Origin: Maribacter aquimaris
Lineage (GTDB): Bacteria > Bacteroidota > Bacteroidia > Flavobacteriales > Flavobacteriaceae
Assembly: GCF_014596745.1 (NCBI RefSeq)
Contig: NZ_JABTCF010000001.1
Coordinates: forward strand, 124,001 to 188,000
Length of the DNA: 64,000 nucleotides
Reading direction: 5' to 3'
Below, piece after piece: positions 53,981 to 62,163 of the stretch. Position 1 is the first letter of the stretch, and every line of letters starts with the position of its first letter. The position numbers and the translations under genes are program-made. The notes under the pieces were generated by a model. The model was not told where the DNA came from, did no database searches, and was given only the letters and a program-made list of their open reading frames with translations.

Positions 53981-55068
53981 ACATTAAAAACCTGTGTGTA
54001 TTATTTGCAGTGATGATTACATCGATTACCAATAGTATCGCCCAAGAAATGGATTTTGAGAACTATAATCCCAAGTCAACCTTAGTAGTACCCGTTCATG
54101 AGGTGAAAAGGGCTAAATTCCCATTTATAGATGTCCATAGCCACCAAAGGGACATGTCCCCAGAAGCCTTGTCTGCATTGGTCAAGGATATGGATGCCCT
54201 GAATGAGGGTGTCATGGTCAATTTAAGCGGAGGTTCCGGGGAACGCCTAAATACCATGATAAAAAACATAGCCGCAAATTACCCAAATCGTTTCGCTGTT
54301 TTTGCCAATGTCGATTTTGAAGGGGTAGGTTCCGATGGTTGGTCAGAAAAGGCAGCCAAACAATTGGAAACCGATATCAAGAATGGGGCAAAAGGACTTA
54401 AAATATTCAAGAGTCTGGGATTGCGCTATACCGATAGTGACGGAAAACGGTTGGCGATAGATGACCCAAGGTTAGATCCCATTTGGGCCAAGTGCGGAGA
54501 ACTGGGTGTACCGGTATTGATCCATGCTGCCGACCCCAAATCATTCTGGGACCCGATGGATAAGGACAATGAACGTTGGTTGGAGCTAAAGACCCATCCC
54601 CGAAGAAAAAGATCGGATACCGATCCTGCTCCTTGGGAGCAAATAATCGAAGAACAGCATCATGTCTTCAAAAAACATCCAAATACCAAGTTTATCAATG
54701 CCCATATGGGGTGGTATGCGAATAACCTTAAAGAATTAGGGGAACTAATGGACGCCATGCCCAATATGTATGTTGGAATAGCCGCGGTTATTGCGGAATT
54801 GGGAAGACAACCTAAAAATGCCCAGGCTTTTTTCATAAAATACCAAGACCGGATCCTTTTTGGAAAGGATAGTTGGAAACCAGAGGAGTTCCCCACCTAT
54901 TTCAGGGTTTTGGAAACTGATGATGAATATTTCCCGTACTATAAGAAATACCATGCATTTTGGGCCATGTATGGACTAAACCTCCCTGATGGGGTTTTGA
55001 AAAAGGTTTACTATAAAAATGCCTTGAAAATTATTCCTGGATTGGATAATAGTTTATTCAAAGAATAA
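53977..55068 (+). CDS. Secreted amidohydrolase (amidohydro_2 family)
   Basis: 363 aa with a Sec signal peptide (cleavage near SIAQE). TIM-barrel amidohydrolase: FIDVHSHQ at the first strand, GLKIFKSLGL, VLIHAADP, FINAHMGWY and LFGKDSW near the end. These provide the usual His and Asp metal ligands. Substrate unknown. Translational coupling to xdhC and mocA is unusual, because those act in the cytoplasm while this protein appears to be exported. Confidence 0.85.
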   Translation: MNIKNLCVLFAVMITSITNSIAQEMDFENYNPKSTLVVPVHEVKRAKFPFIDVHSHQRDMSPEALSALVKDMDALNEGVMVNLSGGSGERLNTMIKNIAANYPNRFAVFANVDFEGVGSDGWSEKAAKQLETDIKNGAKGLKIFKSLGLRYTDSDGKRLAIDDPRLDPIWAKCGELGVPVLIHAADPKSFWDPMDKDNERWLELKTHPRRKRSDTDPAPWEQIIEEQHHVFKKHPNTKFINAHMGWYANNLKELGELMDAMPNMYVGIAAVIAELGRQPKNAQAFFIKYQDRILFGKDSWKPEEFPTYFRVLETDDEYFPYYKKYHAFWAMYGLNLPDGVLKKVYYKNALKIIPGLDNSLFKE

Positions 55069-55081
55069 ATTTCCGACCGGT

Positions 55082-55228
55082 TTAGGACTTTATATTTAGG
55101 GTTTCATAATCCGTTTGGTCTTGATATTCCTGAAAAATACCACAAGAATATACTTTCTTGACCAAAGGGGCTTTTTCCTTTATTCTCTTTTTTGATAAGG
55201 CTTCAATCTGTGGAGACAAATAGTTCAT
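55082..55228 (-). CDS. 48-aa small ORF, uncertain
   Basis: Starts MNYLSPQIEALSKKRIKEKA and ends in YETLNIKS. It is lysine-rich and soluble. It fills much of the otherwise empty 298-nt space between the amidohydrolase and the sigma fragment. Composition is protein-like, but no homologue is known to me. Confidence 0.35.
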   Translation of the reverse strand: MNYLSPQIEALSKKRIKEKAPLVKKVYSCGIFQEYQDQTDYETLNIKS

Positions 55229-55366
55229 GGCTTAAATTTAAGTGCTTATTCAAATAACGAAAGAAAAGTGATAATAATATAGGGACGGGTACAATCATAA
55301 TATTTATTTAACAAATGTGATTTTTTAAATTAACGAACAACTAATACTACAAAGCAAAACCAGTAC

Positions 55367-55825
55367 ATGGTTCGAGAGGATAAATTCGTAAAGATCATAA
55401 AGGATAATGAAGGGGTTATTTTTAAGATAACCACCATTTACACCGATAATAGGGAAGACCAGCAAGACCTATACCAGGATATCGTATACCAACTTTGGAA
55501 ATCCTTTGATTCATTCAGAGGGGAAGCCAAATTCAGTACCTGGATGTACCGTATTGCCTTGAACACCGCTTTGACAAGAATCAAAAAAAACAAACGTAAA
55601 GGTCATTCCATGCCCATTGACAAGATAATCTTGGTTCAAACTGAACTATACGATACCGTATTTGAGGAACGGATAAAAATACTGTACGCATACATACATC
55701 AGTTGAATGTACTTGAAAAAGCGTTGATACTATTATTGGGGTGGTATTCGTTTTTCTATTTTTCTTTGCCAGATGGGGCTATGGTTGTTATAAGGGGGGC
55801 ACGCGTTCTGCTGAGGACATTCTAA
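55367..55825 (+). pseudogene. Truncated ECF sigma factor
   Basis: The open frame is 152 aa. Region 2 is intact (about 10-85: DQQDLYQDIVYQLWKSFDSF, then KFSTWMYRIALNTALTRIKK). Region 4 should follow the LNVLEKALILL helix but is missing. After residue 122 the frame runs into unrelated residues. The same DNA in another frame encodes the end of a SHOCT-type membrane protein. A deletion has therefore joined the 5' part of a sigma gene to the 3' part of another gene. Without region 4 it cannot recognise a -35 element. It is probably non-functional. Confidence 0.75.
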
Positions 55826-55839
55826 GGGAATTGGAGTAG
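55738..55839 (+). pseudogene. 3' remnant of a SHOCT-domain membrane protein
   Basis: In the frame ending with TAG at 55837-55839 the DNA reads GVVFVFLFFFARWGYGCYKG, then GTRSAEDILRELE. A membrane helix followed by (S)xEDILRE is the hallmark of small SHOCT proteins, which normally continue RYARGEI. The 5' end is lost at the junction with the sigma fragment (55725-55738), and the SHOCT helix itself is cut short. Confidence 0.65.
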
Positions 55840-55866
55840 GGGGTAATCAACCCTTCCTTTACCCAA

Positions 55867-56499
55867 TTAAATAAACCTGAGCTGTTTTTGGATATAGTCC
55901 AAAATCAACATCCAATTCATTTTTAAGACTAGGGCAGCTGTAGGGACATTGTCATCCTCGATGGCTGAAATGATCCCATCATGCTGATTGTCAGATTTGG
56001 CATAGATGGAATCATCGGACATAAATGCCCTTTCGTAAAAGATGATCCGTGTTTTAAGGTCGGTCAAAATCTGATGCGCAAGAGCGTTCTTGTAGTGCTG
56101 GGTGAGTATGTTGTGGAATTCGAGCTTTGCATGTATACGGGACAAGGTATCCTTAGCATTTTTAAACTTGATCTGGGTTTGTTTTAAGGCTTGGATCGAT
56201 GAGGCTTCAAAAACCGAATTCTCCAAGGCCAAAACTTCAAGATCGGCCACTAATTCATACAGATCCTTGGCTTCCGAATAATTCAACTCCGCAATTATAA
56301 ACCCTCTGTTGGGGATCGCTTTGATCAGCATCGATTGTTGCAATTGGGTCAGTGCCTCCCGGATCGGGGTCACACTTACATCCAGCTTACGTGCCAAAGC
56401 GGCCAAGTTTATGGTCTTTCCTGGTTCCAATTTGCCATAGGTCATTTCATCCAGAAGATGCGCCCGAACTTGATCGCGTAAGATTATTTTTGATTTCAT
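55867..56499 (-). CDS. GntR-family regulator, FadR/FCD subfamily
   Basis: 210 aa. The winged HTH lies at about 8-72 (LRDQVRAHLLDEMTYGKLEP, then LDVSVTPIREALTQLQQ). The all-helical FCD ligand domain (80-205) has the metal-type residues D, H (KLEFHNILTQHY) and a late His (DNQHDGIISAI). FCD members sense carboxylic acids or sugar acids. Its own promoter region carries an excellent GntR-type palindrome (56516-56527), implying autoregulation and possible control of the divergent gene at 56670. Confidence 0.9.
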   Translation of the reverse strand: MKSKIILRDQVRAHLLDEMTYGKLEPGKTINLAALARKLDVSVTPIREALTQLQQSMLIKAIPNRGFIIAELNYSEAKDLYELVADLEVLALENSVFEASSIQALKQTQIKFKNAKDTLSRIHAKLEFHNILTQHYKNALAHQILTDLKTRIIFYERAFMSDDSIYAKSDNQHDGIISAIEDDNVPTAALVLKMNWMLILDYIQKQLRFI

Positions 56500-56515
56500 G
56501 CCGCTAAGATACTAT

Positions 56516-56527
56516 ATCGTATACGAT
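56516..56527. promoter_or_regulatory. GntR/FadR-type operator
   Basis: Perfect 12-bp palindrome ATCGTATACGAT, whose centre GTATAC fits the FadR-subfamily rule GTM-KAC. It begins 17 nt upstream of the regulator's ATG, in the spacer shared with the divergent DUF5916 gene. Confidence 0.7.
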
Positions 56528-56669
56528 TTAACGTTGTTCTTTAAGACTTGGTATACTACCATATAAGAAAAATATAATCCCTTAACTTCCCATATTGACA
56601 ATTTTGAGCCATTATTAGTACAATATATACAATTGATTCTCTAGGGAAATACCTATCTTGTTTTCGATT

Positions 56670-58838
56670 ATGGGAAAACAAATCACACTATTTTTTGTGC
56701 TCTTTACAAGCTTTCTTAGCATGGCACAAAAAAAGAATGAGTCTTTTCGGTTACATATCAAAAAGACAACCTCACCCATTGTAATTGATGGTGTGGCCGA
56801 TGACCCCGCTTGGGAGGATACAGAAAAAGCCGATGATTTCTTCATGGTCCTGCCCATGGATAATCGCAAGGCCACCGAGATGTCTGAAATACGGATGGCC
56901 TATGACGATAAGCATATTTATCTTATCGCTACTTTTTTCAATACAACCAAGGGTCAGAATATCGTTGAGTCCCTACGTCGTGATTTCAGTTTCGGTAAAA
57001 ACGATAATTTCCTGCTGTTTCTTGACCCATTCAACAACCAGACCACGGGGTTCTCCTTTGGTTCCAATGCCGCAGGCGCACAATGGGACGGTACCATGTT
57101 CGGGGGTAGTAGCATAGACCTCAATTGGGACAGTAAATGGATCTCCAAAGTGGTAAGTGACGAAGATAAATGGGTTTTTGAAATGGCGGTGCCCTTCAAA
57201 TCGATACGCTATAAAGACGGAGTAAGGGAATGGGGTATCAATTTTAGTCGTTTAGACCTAAAAGCCAGTGAAAAATCCAGCTGGACACCCATTCCAAGGC
57301 AGTTCCCTACCGCATCATTGGCGTATACCGGGGTATTGGTCTGGGATCAACCACCACCTTCACAAGGCTCAAATATTTCCATTATTCCTTACGTATTAAG
57401 TAGTGTAAGCAATGATCTTGAGGGGGAAAGCTCTTTTGATAAAAAAGTAGGTGGCGATGTCAAGATAGGCCTAACCTCCTCCTTAAACCTTGACTTGACC
57501 GTAAATCCTGATTTTTCACAGGTGGAGGTTGACCGACAAGTCACCAATTTAGACCGTTTTGAACTGTTTTTTCCAGAAAAACGACAGTTTTTTCTTGAAA
57601 ATGGCGACCTTTTTGCCAATTTTGGGTATTCGAGCATTCGTCCTTTCTTTTCAAGGCGTATCGGTTTGGGCGTACCTATAAGGGCAGGGGCAAGGGTCAG
57701 CGGCAACCTGAATGAAAAATGGCGTTTGGGGGTTATGGATATGCAAACAGCCGCGGTGGATGCAACGGGGCTACCCAGTCAAAATTTCGGCGTACTGACC
57801 TTACAACGAAAAGTCTTTGGCCGATCCAGTATCGGACTCATGGTGGTAAACAAGGAATCCATCAATTATCCCCAAGAAAATGATTCCATAACTGCCTTAT
57901 ATCCTAAATTCAATCGCAACGTTGGAATGGAATACAATTTGGCATCGTCAAACAATATGTGGGATGGCAAGGCCTTCCTTCTTAAATCGTTCTCCCCGGA
58001 CGACGAAGGCAATGGTATTACCCAAGCTGCCCATTTGGAATACAAAAGTAGAAAATGGAACTGGCGGATACAGGAAGAGTCCGTAGGCGAGAATTACAGG
58101 GCAGAGGTTGGTTATGTACCTCGAAACGGTTATATAAAGACACAATCGTTCTTAGGGTATCTATTCTTTCCAAAATCTGGACAAATCCTAAGTCATGGAC
58201 CTACATTGAATACCAGTTATTATTTTAATGAGGATTTTGAACGTACCGACAATACCAGTTATTTATTATACTCCTTTGCTTTTCGCAATCGAAGCAGCCT
58301 TGATTTTTTTATATCGGATGATTATGTTGAATTATTGTCTCCTTTCGACCCCACCCGTTTGGGTAAACAAGAATTGGCGGTAGGAACCAAACACCGCTGG
58401 AACGCCTTTGGTTGGATGTATGCCTCGAAACCCCAAAGCCTATTCACCTATACTTTTGATGGTCGTTTGGGAGGGTATTATGAAGGCGGAAACAGAACAA
58501 GCCTTAGCACGGAACTTGGATATCGTTTTCAACCCTATGTGAGCCTCAGTGCAAACTTGAATTACAACCGTATAAAAATGCCTGCCCCGTGGAATACGAA
58601 TGAGTTCTGGCTCATTGGATCGGAAGTGGACATTACGTTTACGAATAAATTGTTCTTTTCCAATCTCTTTCAATATAACGAGCAATCTAAAAACTTCAAT
58701 CTGAACTCACGCTTCCAATGGCGTTATAAACCGGCTTCTGACCTGTTTATCGTTTACACCAACAATCATTTATTGGACCCATATAACGGGCGGACCTGGT
58801 CATTGACCCTGAAACTCAATTATTGGTTTAATCCATAG
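56670..58838 (+). CDS. CBM9/DUF5916 outer-membrane protein
   Basis: 722 aa from the ATG at 56670 (MGKQITLFFVLFTSFLSMAQ), with a Sec signal. A CBM9-like beta-sandwich (about 30-210) has PIVIDGVADDPAW and the NDNFLLFLDPFNN block. The DUF5916 beta-barrel (about 230-722) has LNLDLTVNPDFSQVEVDRQ and FFPEKRQFFLENGDLF, and a C-terminal aromatic strand ending LKLNYWFNP as in outer-membrane barrels. Function unknown; it may bind or admit a carbohydrate or peptide. Divergent from the GntR regulator and probably under its control. Confidence 0.87.
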   Translation: MGKQITLFFVLFTSFLSMAQKKNESFRLHIKKTTSPIVIDGVADDPAWEDTEKADDFFMVLPMDNRKATEMSEIRMAYDDKHIYLIATFFNTTKGQNIVESLRRDFSFGKNDNFLLFLDPFNNQTTGFSFGSNAAGAQWDGTMFGGSSIDLNWDSKWISKVVSDEDKWVFEMAVPFKSIRYKDGVREWGINFSRLDLKASEKSSWTPIPRQFPTASLAYTGVLVWDQPPPSQGSNISIIPYVLSSVSNDLEGESSFDKKVGGDVKIGLTSSLNLDLTVNPDFSQVEVDRQVTNLDRFELFFPEKRQFFLENGDLFANFGYSSIRPFFSRRIGLGVPIRAGARVSGNLNEKWRLGVMDMQTAAVDATGLPSQNFGVLTLQRKVFGRSSIGLMVVNKESINYPQENDSITALYPKFNRNVGMEYNLASSNNMWDGKAFLLKSFSPDDEGNGITQAAHLEYKSRKWNWRIQEESVGENYRAEVGYVPRNGYIKTQSFLGYLFFPKSGQILSHGPTLNTSYYFNEDFERTDNTSYLLYSFAFRNRSSLDFFISDDYVELLSPFDPTRLGKQELAVGTKHRWNAFGWMYASKPQSLFTYTFDGRLGGYYEGGNRTSLSTELGYRFQPYVSLSANLNYNRIKMPAPWNTNEFWLIGSEVDITFTNKLFFSNLFQYNEQSKNFNLNSRFQWRYKPASDLFIVYTNNHLLDPYNGRTWSLTLKLNYWFNP

Positions 58839-59111
58839 GAAACCAATACCATAACCCCTTTTGATCATCTGCCATAAAACCCGTAAAACCAGTTACATCC
58901 ATTTATATTTACAGTTCACCTCACTTACACCTTAGGCTGTTGATAATCAGGTTTTTCAATTTAAGGGGAATTGTAAAATCATTTTTGTATTTTTAAAAGG
59001 TTTTTCCCTTATTCATAATAAAGAAGTGATTTAATAGCCAAACATTAAGAATACAATAATTTTTAGATATAAAAACTAACAAATATCATGTTATTCCCTT
59101 TAATGTAATTC
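58839..59111. other. Intergenic, nothing identified
   Basis: About 270 AT-rich nt after the DUF5916 gene. A weak pairing of AAGGGGAA with TTTCCCTT around a long loop (about 58962-59011) is the only structure seen. No coding frame was found. Confidence 0.35.
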
Positions 59112-59119
59112 TAGATTTG
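59112..59119 (+). promoter_or_regulatory. -7 element for the EF-G paralogue
   Basis: TAGATTTG fits TAnnTTTG and would start the transcript about 20 nt before the ATG at 59147. No convincing -33 TTG was found. Confidence 0.45.
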
Positions 59120-59146
59120 TAAGACATCAATATAAATCGCTACTCC

Positions 59147-61258
59147 ATGAAGATATACGACGATAAACACATTAAGAATGTTGTTCTAGTTGGGGCTCAT
59201 AACTCTGGTAAAACGACACTGGCCGAAACGATGCTTTTTGAGGCTGGATTGATCAATAGGAGAGGTACCGTAGAAAACTTGAATACGGTCTCTGATTACC
59301 ACGATATTGAGCATGAGCGGGGAAACTCGGTTTTTGCCACCCCGCTACATACCGAATGGCGGCAGTATAAGATCAATATCATGGATACGCCTGGTTTGGA
59401 CGATTTTATTGGGGAGATAATTTCCTCCATACGTGTGGCAGATACCATTGTGACCGTCATTAACGGACAATATGGCGTAGAGGTAGGTACCGAGATCATT
59501 TGGAATTATATCGACAAATACCAAAAACCGACAGTTTTCGTAATCAATCAAATAGACCATGTGGGCCTTAAATTCGATGAAAGTTACAATAGCCTTAAAA
59601 ATTTGGTCGGAAACAACCTGGTCAAAATCCAATATCCCATAAAAGTGGATGGCGCCCAGTGCATCATCGATGTATTAAAAATGAAGATGTACAAGTTCGG
59701 GCCTAATGGGGGAAAACCGGAAAAATTACCCATTCCCAAAGACCAAAAAGAACTGGCAGATCTATTGCACAATGAATTGGTTGAAAAGGCTGCGGAAAAT
59801 GATGAGGACTTAATGGAACTCTTTTTTGAGAAAGGCAGCTTGAACGAAAATGAAATGCGACAAGGCATCAAGGCTGGTATGCTAAACCAGGAGGTGTTCC
59901 CCGTATTCTGCATTTCGGCCCTAAACGATATGGGTAGCGGACGTTTAATGGGATTCATAGACAATGTAGCCCCTTCTGCCTCGGATTTAAAACCGCAACA
60001 AAGTGTTGAAGGCAAAGTTATTGAGCCGAAAAAAGAGGCACCGACATCACTTTTTGTATTCAAGACCATCCATCAACCCAATTTGGGACAGATTACCTTT
60101 TTCAAGGTTAAATCGGGGGAAGTAAAACAGAACGATAAATTGGTGAATTCGAGAAATGGGGAAACGGAAATTTTGAACCAATTGTTCATTATGGACGGCA
60201 AAAAACGTGAACCCGTACCAAAATTGACCGTAGGGGATATCGGAGCAACCTTAAAATTAAAGTATACGGAAACAAACGACACCTTACACGAGGCGGGCAA
60301 TCCTATTACCATAAAACCCATCCAATTTCCTGAACCAAGGACTAAAAAATCAATTTCAGCATCGAATAAAAAAGAAGAGGAAAAATTAAGTGACGCCTTA
60401 AAGAAAATACACAGTCAGGATCCAACGGTCGTGGTTTCGTATTCAAAAGAATTGAAGCAAATGATTTTAGGTTGCCAGGGTGAATTGCATTTGGCAACGA
60501 TCGATTGGACCTTAAAGAATGGTTATGGCATTGAAGCATCATTCGAAAAGCCCAAAATAGCCTATCGTGAAACCATTCAGCGATCTGCGAATGCTAGCTA
60601 CAGACACAAAAAGCAATCCGGTGGGGCCGGACAATTTGCCCAGGTACATTTAAAAATAGAACCTTGGTATGAGGGCATTCCTGAACCTGAAGGATTCAAT
60701 ATTCGAGGTAAGGAAGAGGTTGATCTGCCATGGGGCGGTAAACTCGTCTTTTATAATTGCATCGTGGGCGGGGTAATCGACCTTCGATACTTGCCGTCGA
60801 TAATGAAGGGCATTTTGGAAGTCATGGAAACCGGTCCGTTAACAGGCTCGTACATACGTGATATACGGGTCATGGTTTATGATGGCAAAATGCATTCCGT
60901 CGATTCCAATGATATTTCCTTTAAAATTGCCGGAGCCCATGCCTTTAAGGAAGCTTTCCTGAATGCCAATCCCAACTTGTTGGAACCCGTAAACGAATTA
61001 ACGGTTAAGGTCCCTGAAGAAATGGTCGGTAATGTGATGACCGACCTACAATCGCGACGTTCCATTATACAGGGAATCAATACAATGGATAATTACCAGG
61101 TACTAAAATGTATGGTGCCCGCTGCCGAATTATATGGTTACTCTACCAATTTACGGTCTATGACCCAAGGTAGGGCTACCTTTAAATCCGTTTATTCATC
61201 CTTTCAAGCCGTTCCTTCGAATGTGCAAAAAGGATTGGTGAAACAAAATGAAAAATAA
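59147..61258 (+). CDS. EF-G paralogue (EF-G2-like), catalytic His absent
   Basis: 703 aa with all EF-G domains. G1 is GAHNSGKT (16-23), the switch I region is HDIEHERGNSVFATP, G3 is DTPGLDD (80-86) and G4 is NQID. Domain II is at about 310-400, domain IV has the tip region SGGAGQFAQVHLKIEP, and domain V is at the end (MTQGRATF). In translational GTPases G3 is DTPGH, whose His drives GTP hydrolysis; here it is L84. G4 NKxD is NQID. This matches the EF-G2 type of Bacteroidota, reported in Bacteroides to support translation without GTP hydrolysis under starvation. It is monocistronic with a strong terminator. Confidence 0.88.
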   Translation: MKIYDDKHIKNVVLVGAHNSGKTTLAETMLFEAGLINRRGTVENLNTVSDYHDIEHERGNSVFATPLHTEWRQYKINIMDTPGLDDFIGEIISSIRVADTIVTVINGQYGVEVGTEIIWNYIDKYQKPTVFVINQIDHVGLKFDESYNSLKNLVGNNLVKIQYPIKVDGAQCIIDVLKMKMYKFGPNGGKPEKLPIPKDQKELADLLHNELVEKAAENDEDLMELFFEKGSLNENEMRQGIKAGMLNQEVFPVFCISALNDMGSGRLMGFIDNVAPSASDLKPQQSVEGKVIEPKKEAPTSLFVFKTIHQPNLGQITFFKVKSGEVKQNDKLVNSRNGETEILNQLFIMDGKKREPVPKLTVGDIGATLKLKYTETNDTLHEAGNPITIKPIQFPEPRTKKSISASNKKEEEKLSDALKKIHSQDPTVVVSYSKELKQMILGCQGELHLATIDWTLKNGYGIEASFEKPKIAYRETIQRSANASYRHKKQSGGAGQFAQVHLKIEPWYEGIPEPEGFNIRGKEEVDLPWGGKLVFYNCIVGGVIDLRYLPSIMKGILEVMETGPLTGSYIRDIRVMVYDGKMHSVDSNDISFKIAGAHAFKEAFLNANPNLLEPVNELTVKVPEEMVGNVMTDLQSRRSIIQGINTMDNYQVLKCMVPAAELYGYSTNLRSMTQGRATFKSVYSSFQAVPSNVQKGLVKQNEK

Positions 61259-61280
61259 ATTACTAACCAACCTTTAGTAA

Positions 61281-61318
61281 AGAGGGTGCACTTTTAATAA
61301 GTGCACCCTCTTGTTTTT
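61281..61318. terminator. Strong terminator after the EF-G paralogue
   Basis: AGAGGGTGCACTT pairs perfectly with AAGTGCACCCTCT (13 bp, 5-nt loop), then TGTTTTTT on the plus strand. The minus-strand tail is poorer but it may also end the convergent 37-aa ORF array. Confidence 0.93.
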
Positions 61319-61347
61319 TCCTTAAGGATGGTCTTTGTGGCCTATTC

Positions 61348-61461
61348 CTATTTAAAGTGACGGTAGTTTGCCCATTGCACCCTTTTACTATTCTTAAAAT
61401 TGGAAAAATAAGAATTTTTCCGGGCCTCAGTAGGGGTTTGTAAAGTGATTGTTGTTCTCAT
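61348..61461 (-). CDS. 37-aa basic small protein, paralogue 1
   Basis: Starts MRTTITLQTPTEARKNSYFS and carries NFKNSKRVQWANYRHFK at its end. It belongs to a tandem family of three ORFs, each exactly 37 codons, sharing M-R-[TA]-[TS]-[IL], then [YF]F-S-x-[FL]-K-[ND]-S-K-R-V-[QR]-W-A-x-Y-R. It has no signal peptide and a net positive charge, with conserved Trp and Tyr. It is preceded by AAAAAACAATCATC just before the ATG, as is its neighbour. No function is known to me. Confidence 0.7.
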   Translation of the reverse strand: MRTTITLQTPTEARKNSYFSNFKNSKRVQWANYRHFK

Positions 61462-61529
61462 GATGATTGTTTTTTAGATCCTGAATAAAGTCCAGGAAGT
61501 GATTGATGATTGTTTTGTTATTGTTGGGG

Positions 61530-61643
61530 CTACCTGTTGTAACTTCTATATTCTGCCCAACGTACGCGTTTACTGTTCTTAAAGCTTGAAAAATAAGCGT
61601 ATGTTCTTGATGCTGTAGGTGATTTACTTAATGTTGCTCTCAT
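61530..61643 (-). CDS. 37-aa basic small protein, paralogue 2
   Basis: Starts MRATLSKSPTASRTYAYFSS and ends FKNSKRVRWAEYRSYNR. It shows the same length and conserved positions as its two neighbours, with many differences between the conserved sites (for example KSPTAS against LQTPTE). That is the pattern expected of old paralogues under selection. Spacing to paralogue 1 is 68 nt, long enough for separate ribosome entry. The upstream AAAAAACAATCATC is the same as in paralogue 1. Confidence 0.7.
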   Translation of the reverse strand: MRATLSKSPTASRTYAYFSSFKNSKRVRWAEYRSYNR

Positions 61644-61716
61644 GATGATTGTTTTTTATGATCTGTATGGCAATACCGATCTGATTGTTTTTTGATTGTG
61701 TTGATGAAGGTTTGTA

Positions 61717-61830
61717 TTAGCGATTATATTTTCTATAACCTGCCCATTGAACCCGTTTGCTGTCTTTTAAGGTTGAAAAAAATGAATTTACCCTTGTTTC
61801 TGTTGCTGTTCTTCTTAGTGATGCTCTCAT
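61717..61830 (-). CDS. 37-aa basic small protein, paralogue 3
   Basis: Starts MRASLRRTATETRVNSFFST and ends LKDSKRVQWAGYRKYNR. It is the most diverged of the three, but the SKRV[QR]WAxYR block is fully kept. It is preceded by AAAAACGAACATC, a variant of the leader of the other two. It lies between paralogue 2 and the unrelated 38-aa ORF. Confidence 0.7.
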   Translation of the reverse strand: MRASLRRTATETRVNSFFSTLKDSKRVQWAGYRKYNR

Positions 61831-61841
61831 GATGTTCGTTT

Positions 61842-61958
61842 TTAATTGTTATTGGTTTTGTTGCTGATTGTTAGATCATAGAATCTATCGGTATGCCAAC
61901 CGCTACCGAAATCAAAATATATTCTAGGTCTTACTTGATGTGGATATAATGTTTCCAT
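61842..61958 (-). CDS. 38-aa small ORF at the head of the 37-aa array
   Basis: Starts METLYPHQVRPRIYFDFGSG and continues WHTDRFYDLTISNKTNNN. It is not related to the three 37-aa ORFs, but lies only 11 nt upstream of the third on the same strand, as the first gene of an operon would. It is rich in aromatic residues and His. No known family; it may be the partner of the array or a chance frame. Confidence 0.45.
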   Translation of the reverse strand: METLYPHQVRPRIYFDFGSGWHTDRFYDLTISNKTNNN

Positions 61959-62163
61959 TGTGTTGTTTTTAATTGACTTACACTAAACAGACGAGATGGG
62001 TGTAGTTTTGTTACAGTACTATGTATAAAAAGGTACTATTTTATATAATATTTAACAATAAGGGGTATGCAATAGGGGAGTAGAAAAATACTATATATCT
62101 CATTTACAGTCTTTTATACTTATTTACAAGTAAGAATGCAAAAATCAATAAAATGTAATAAAA

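Noticed and set aside
55367-55825. Functional ECF sigma factor
   Set aside because: Region 4 is missing and the tail is out-of-frame SHOCT-gene DNA.
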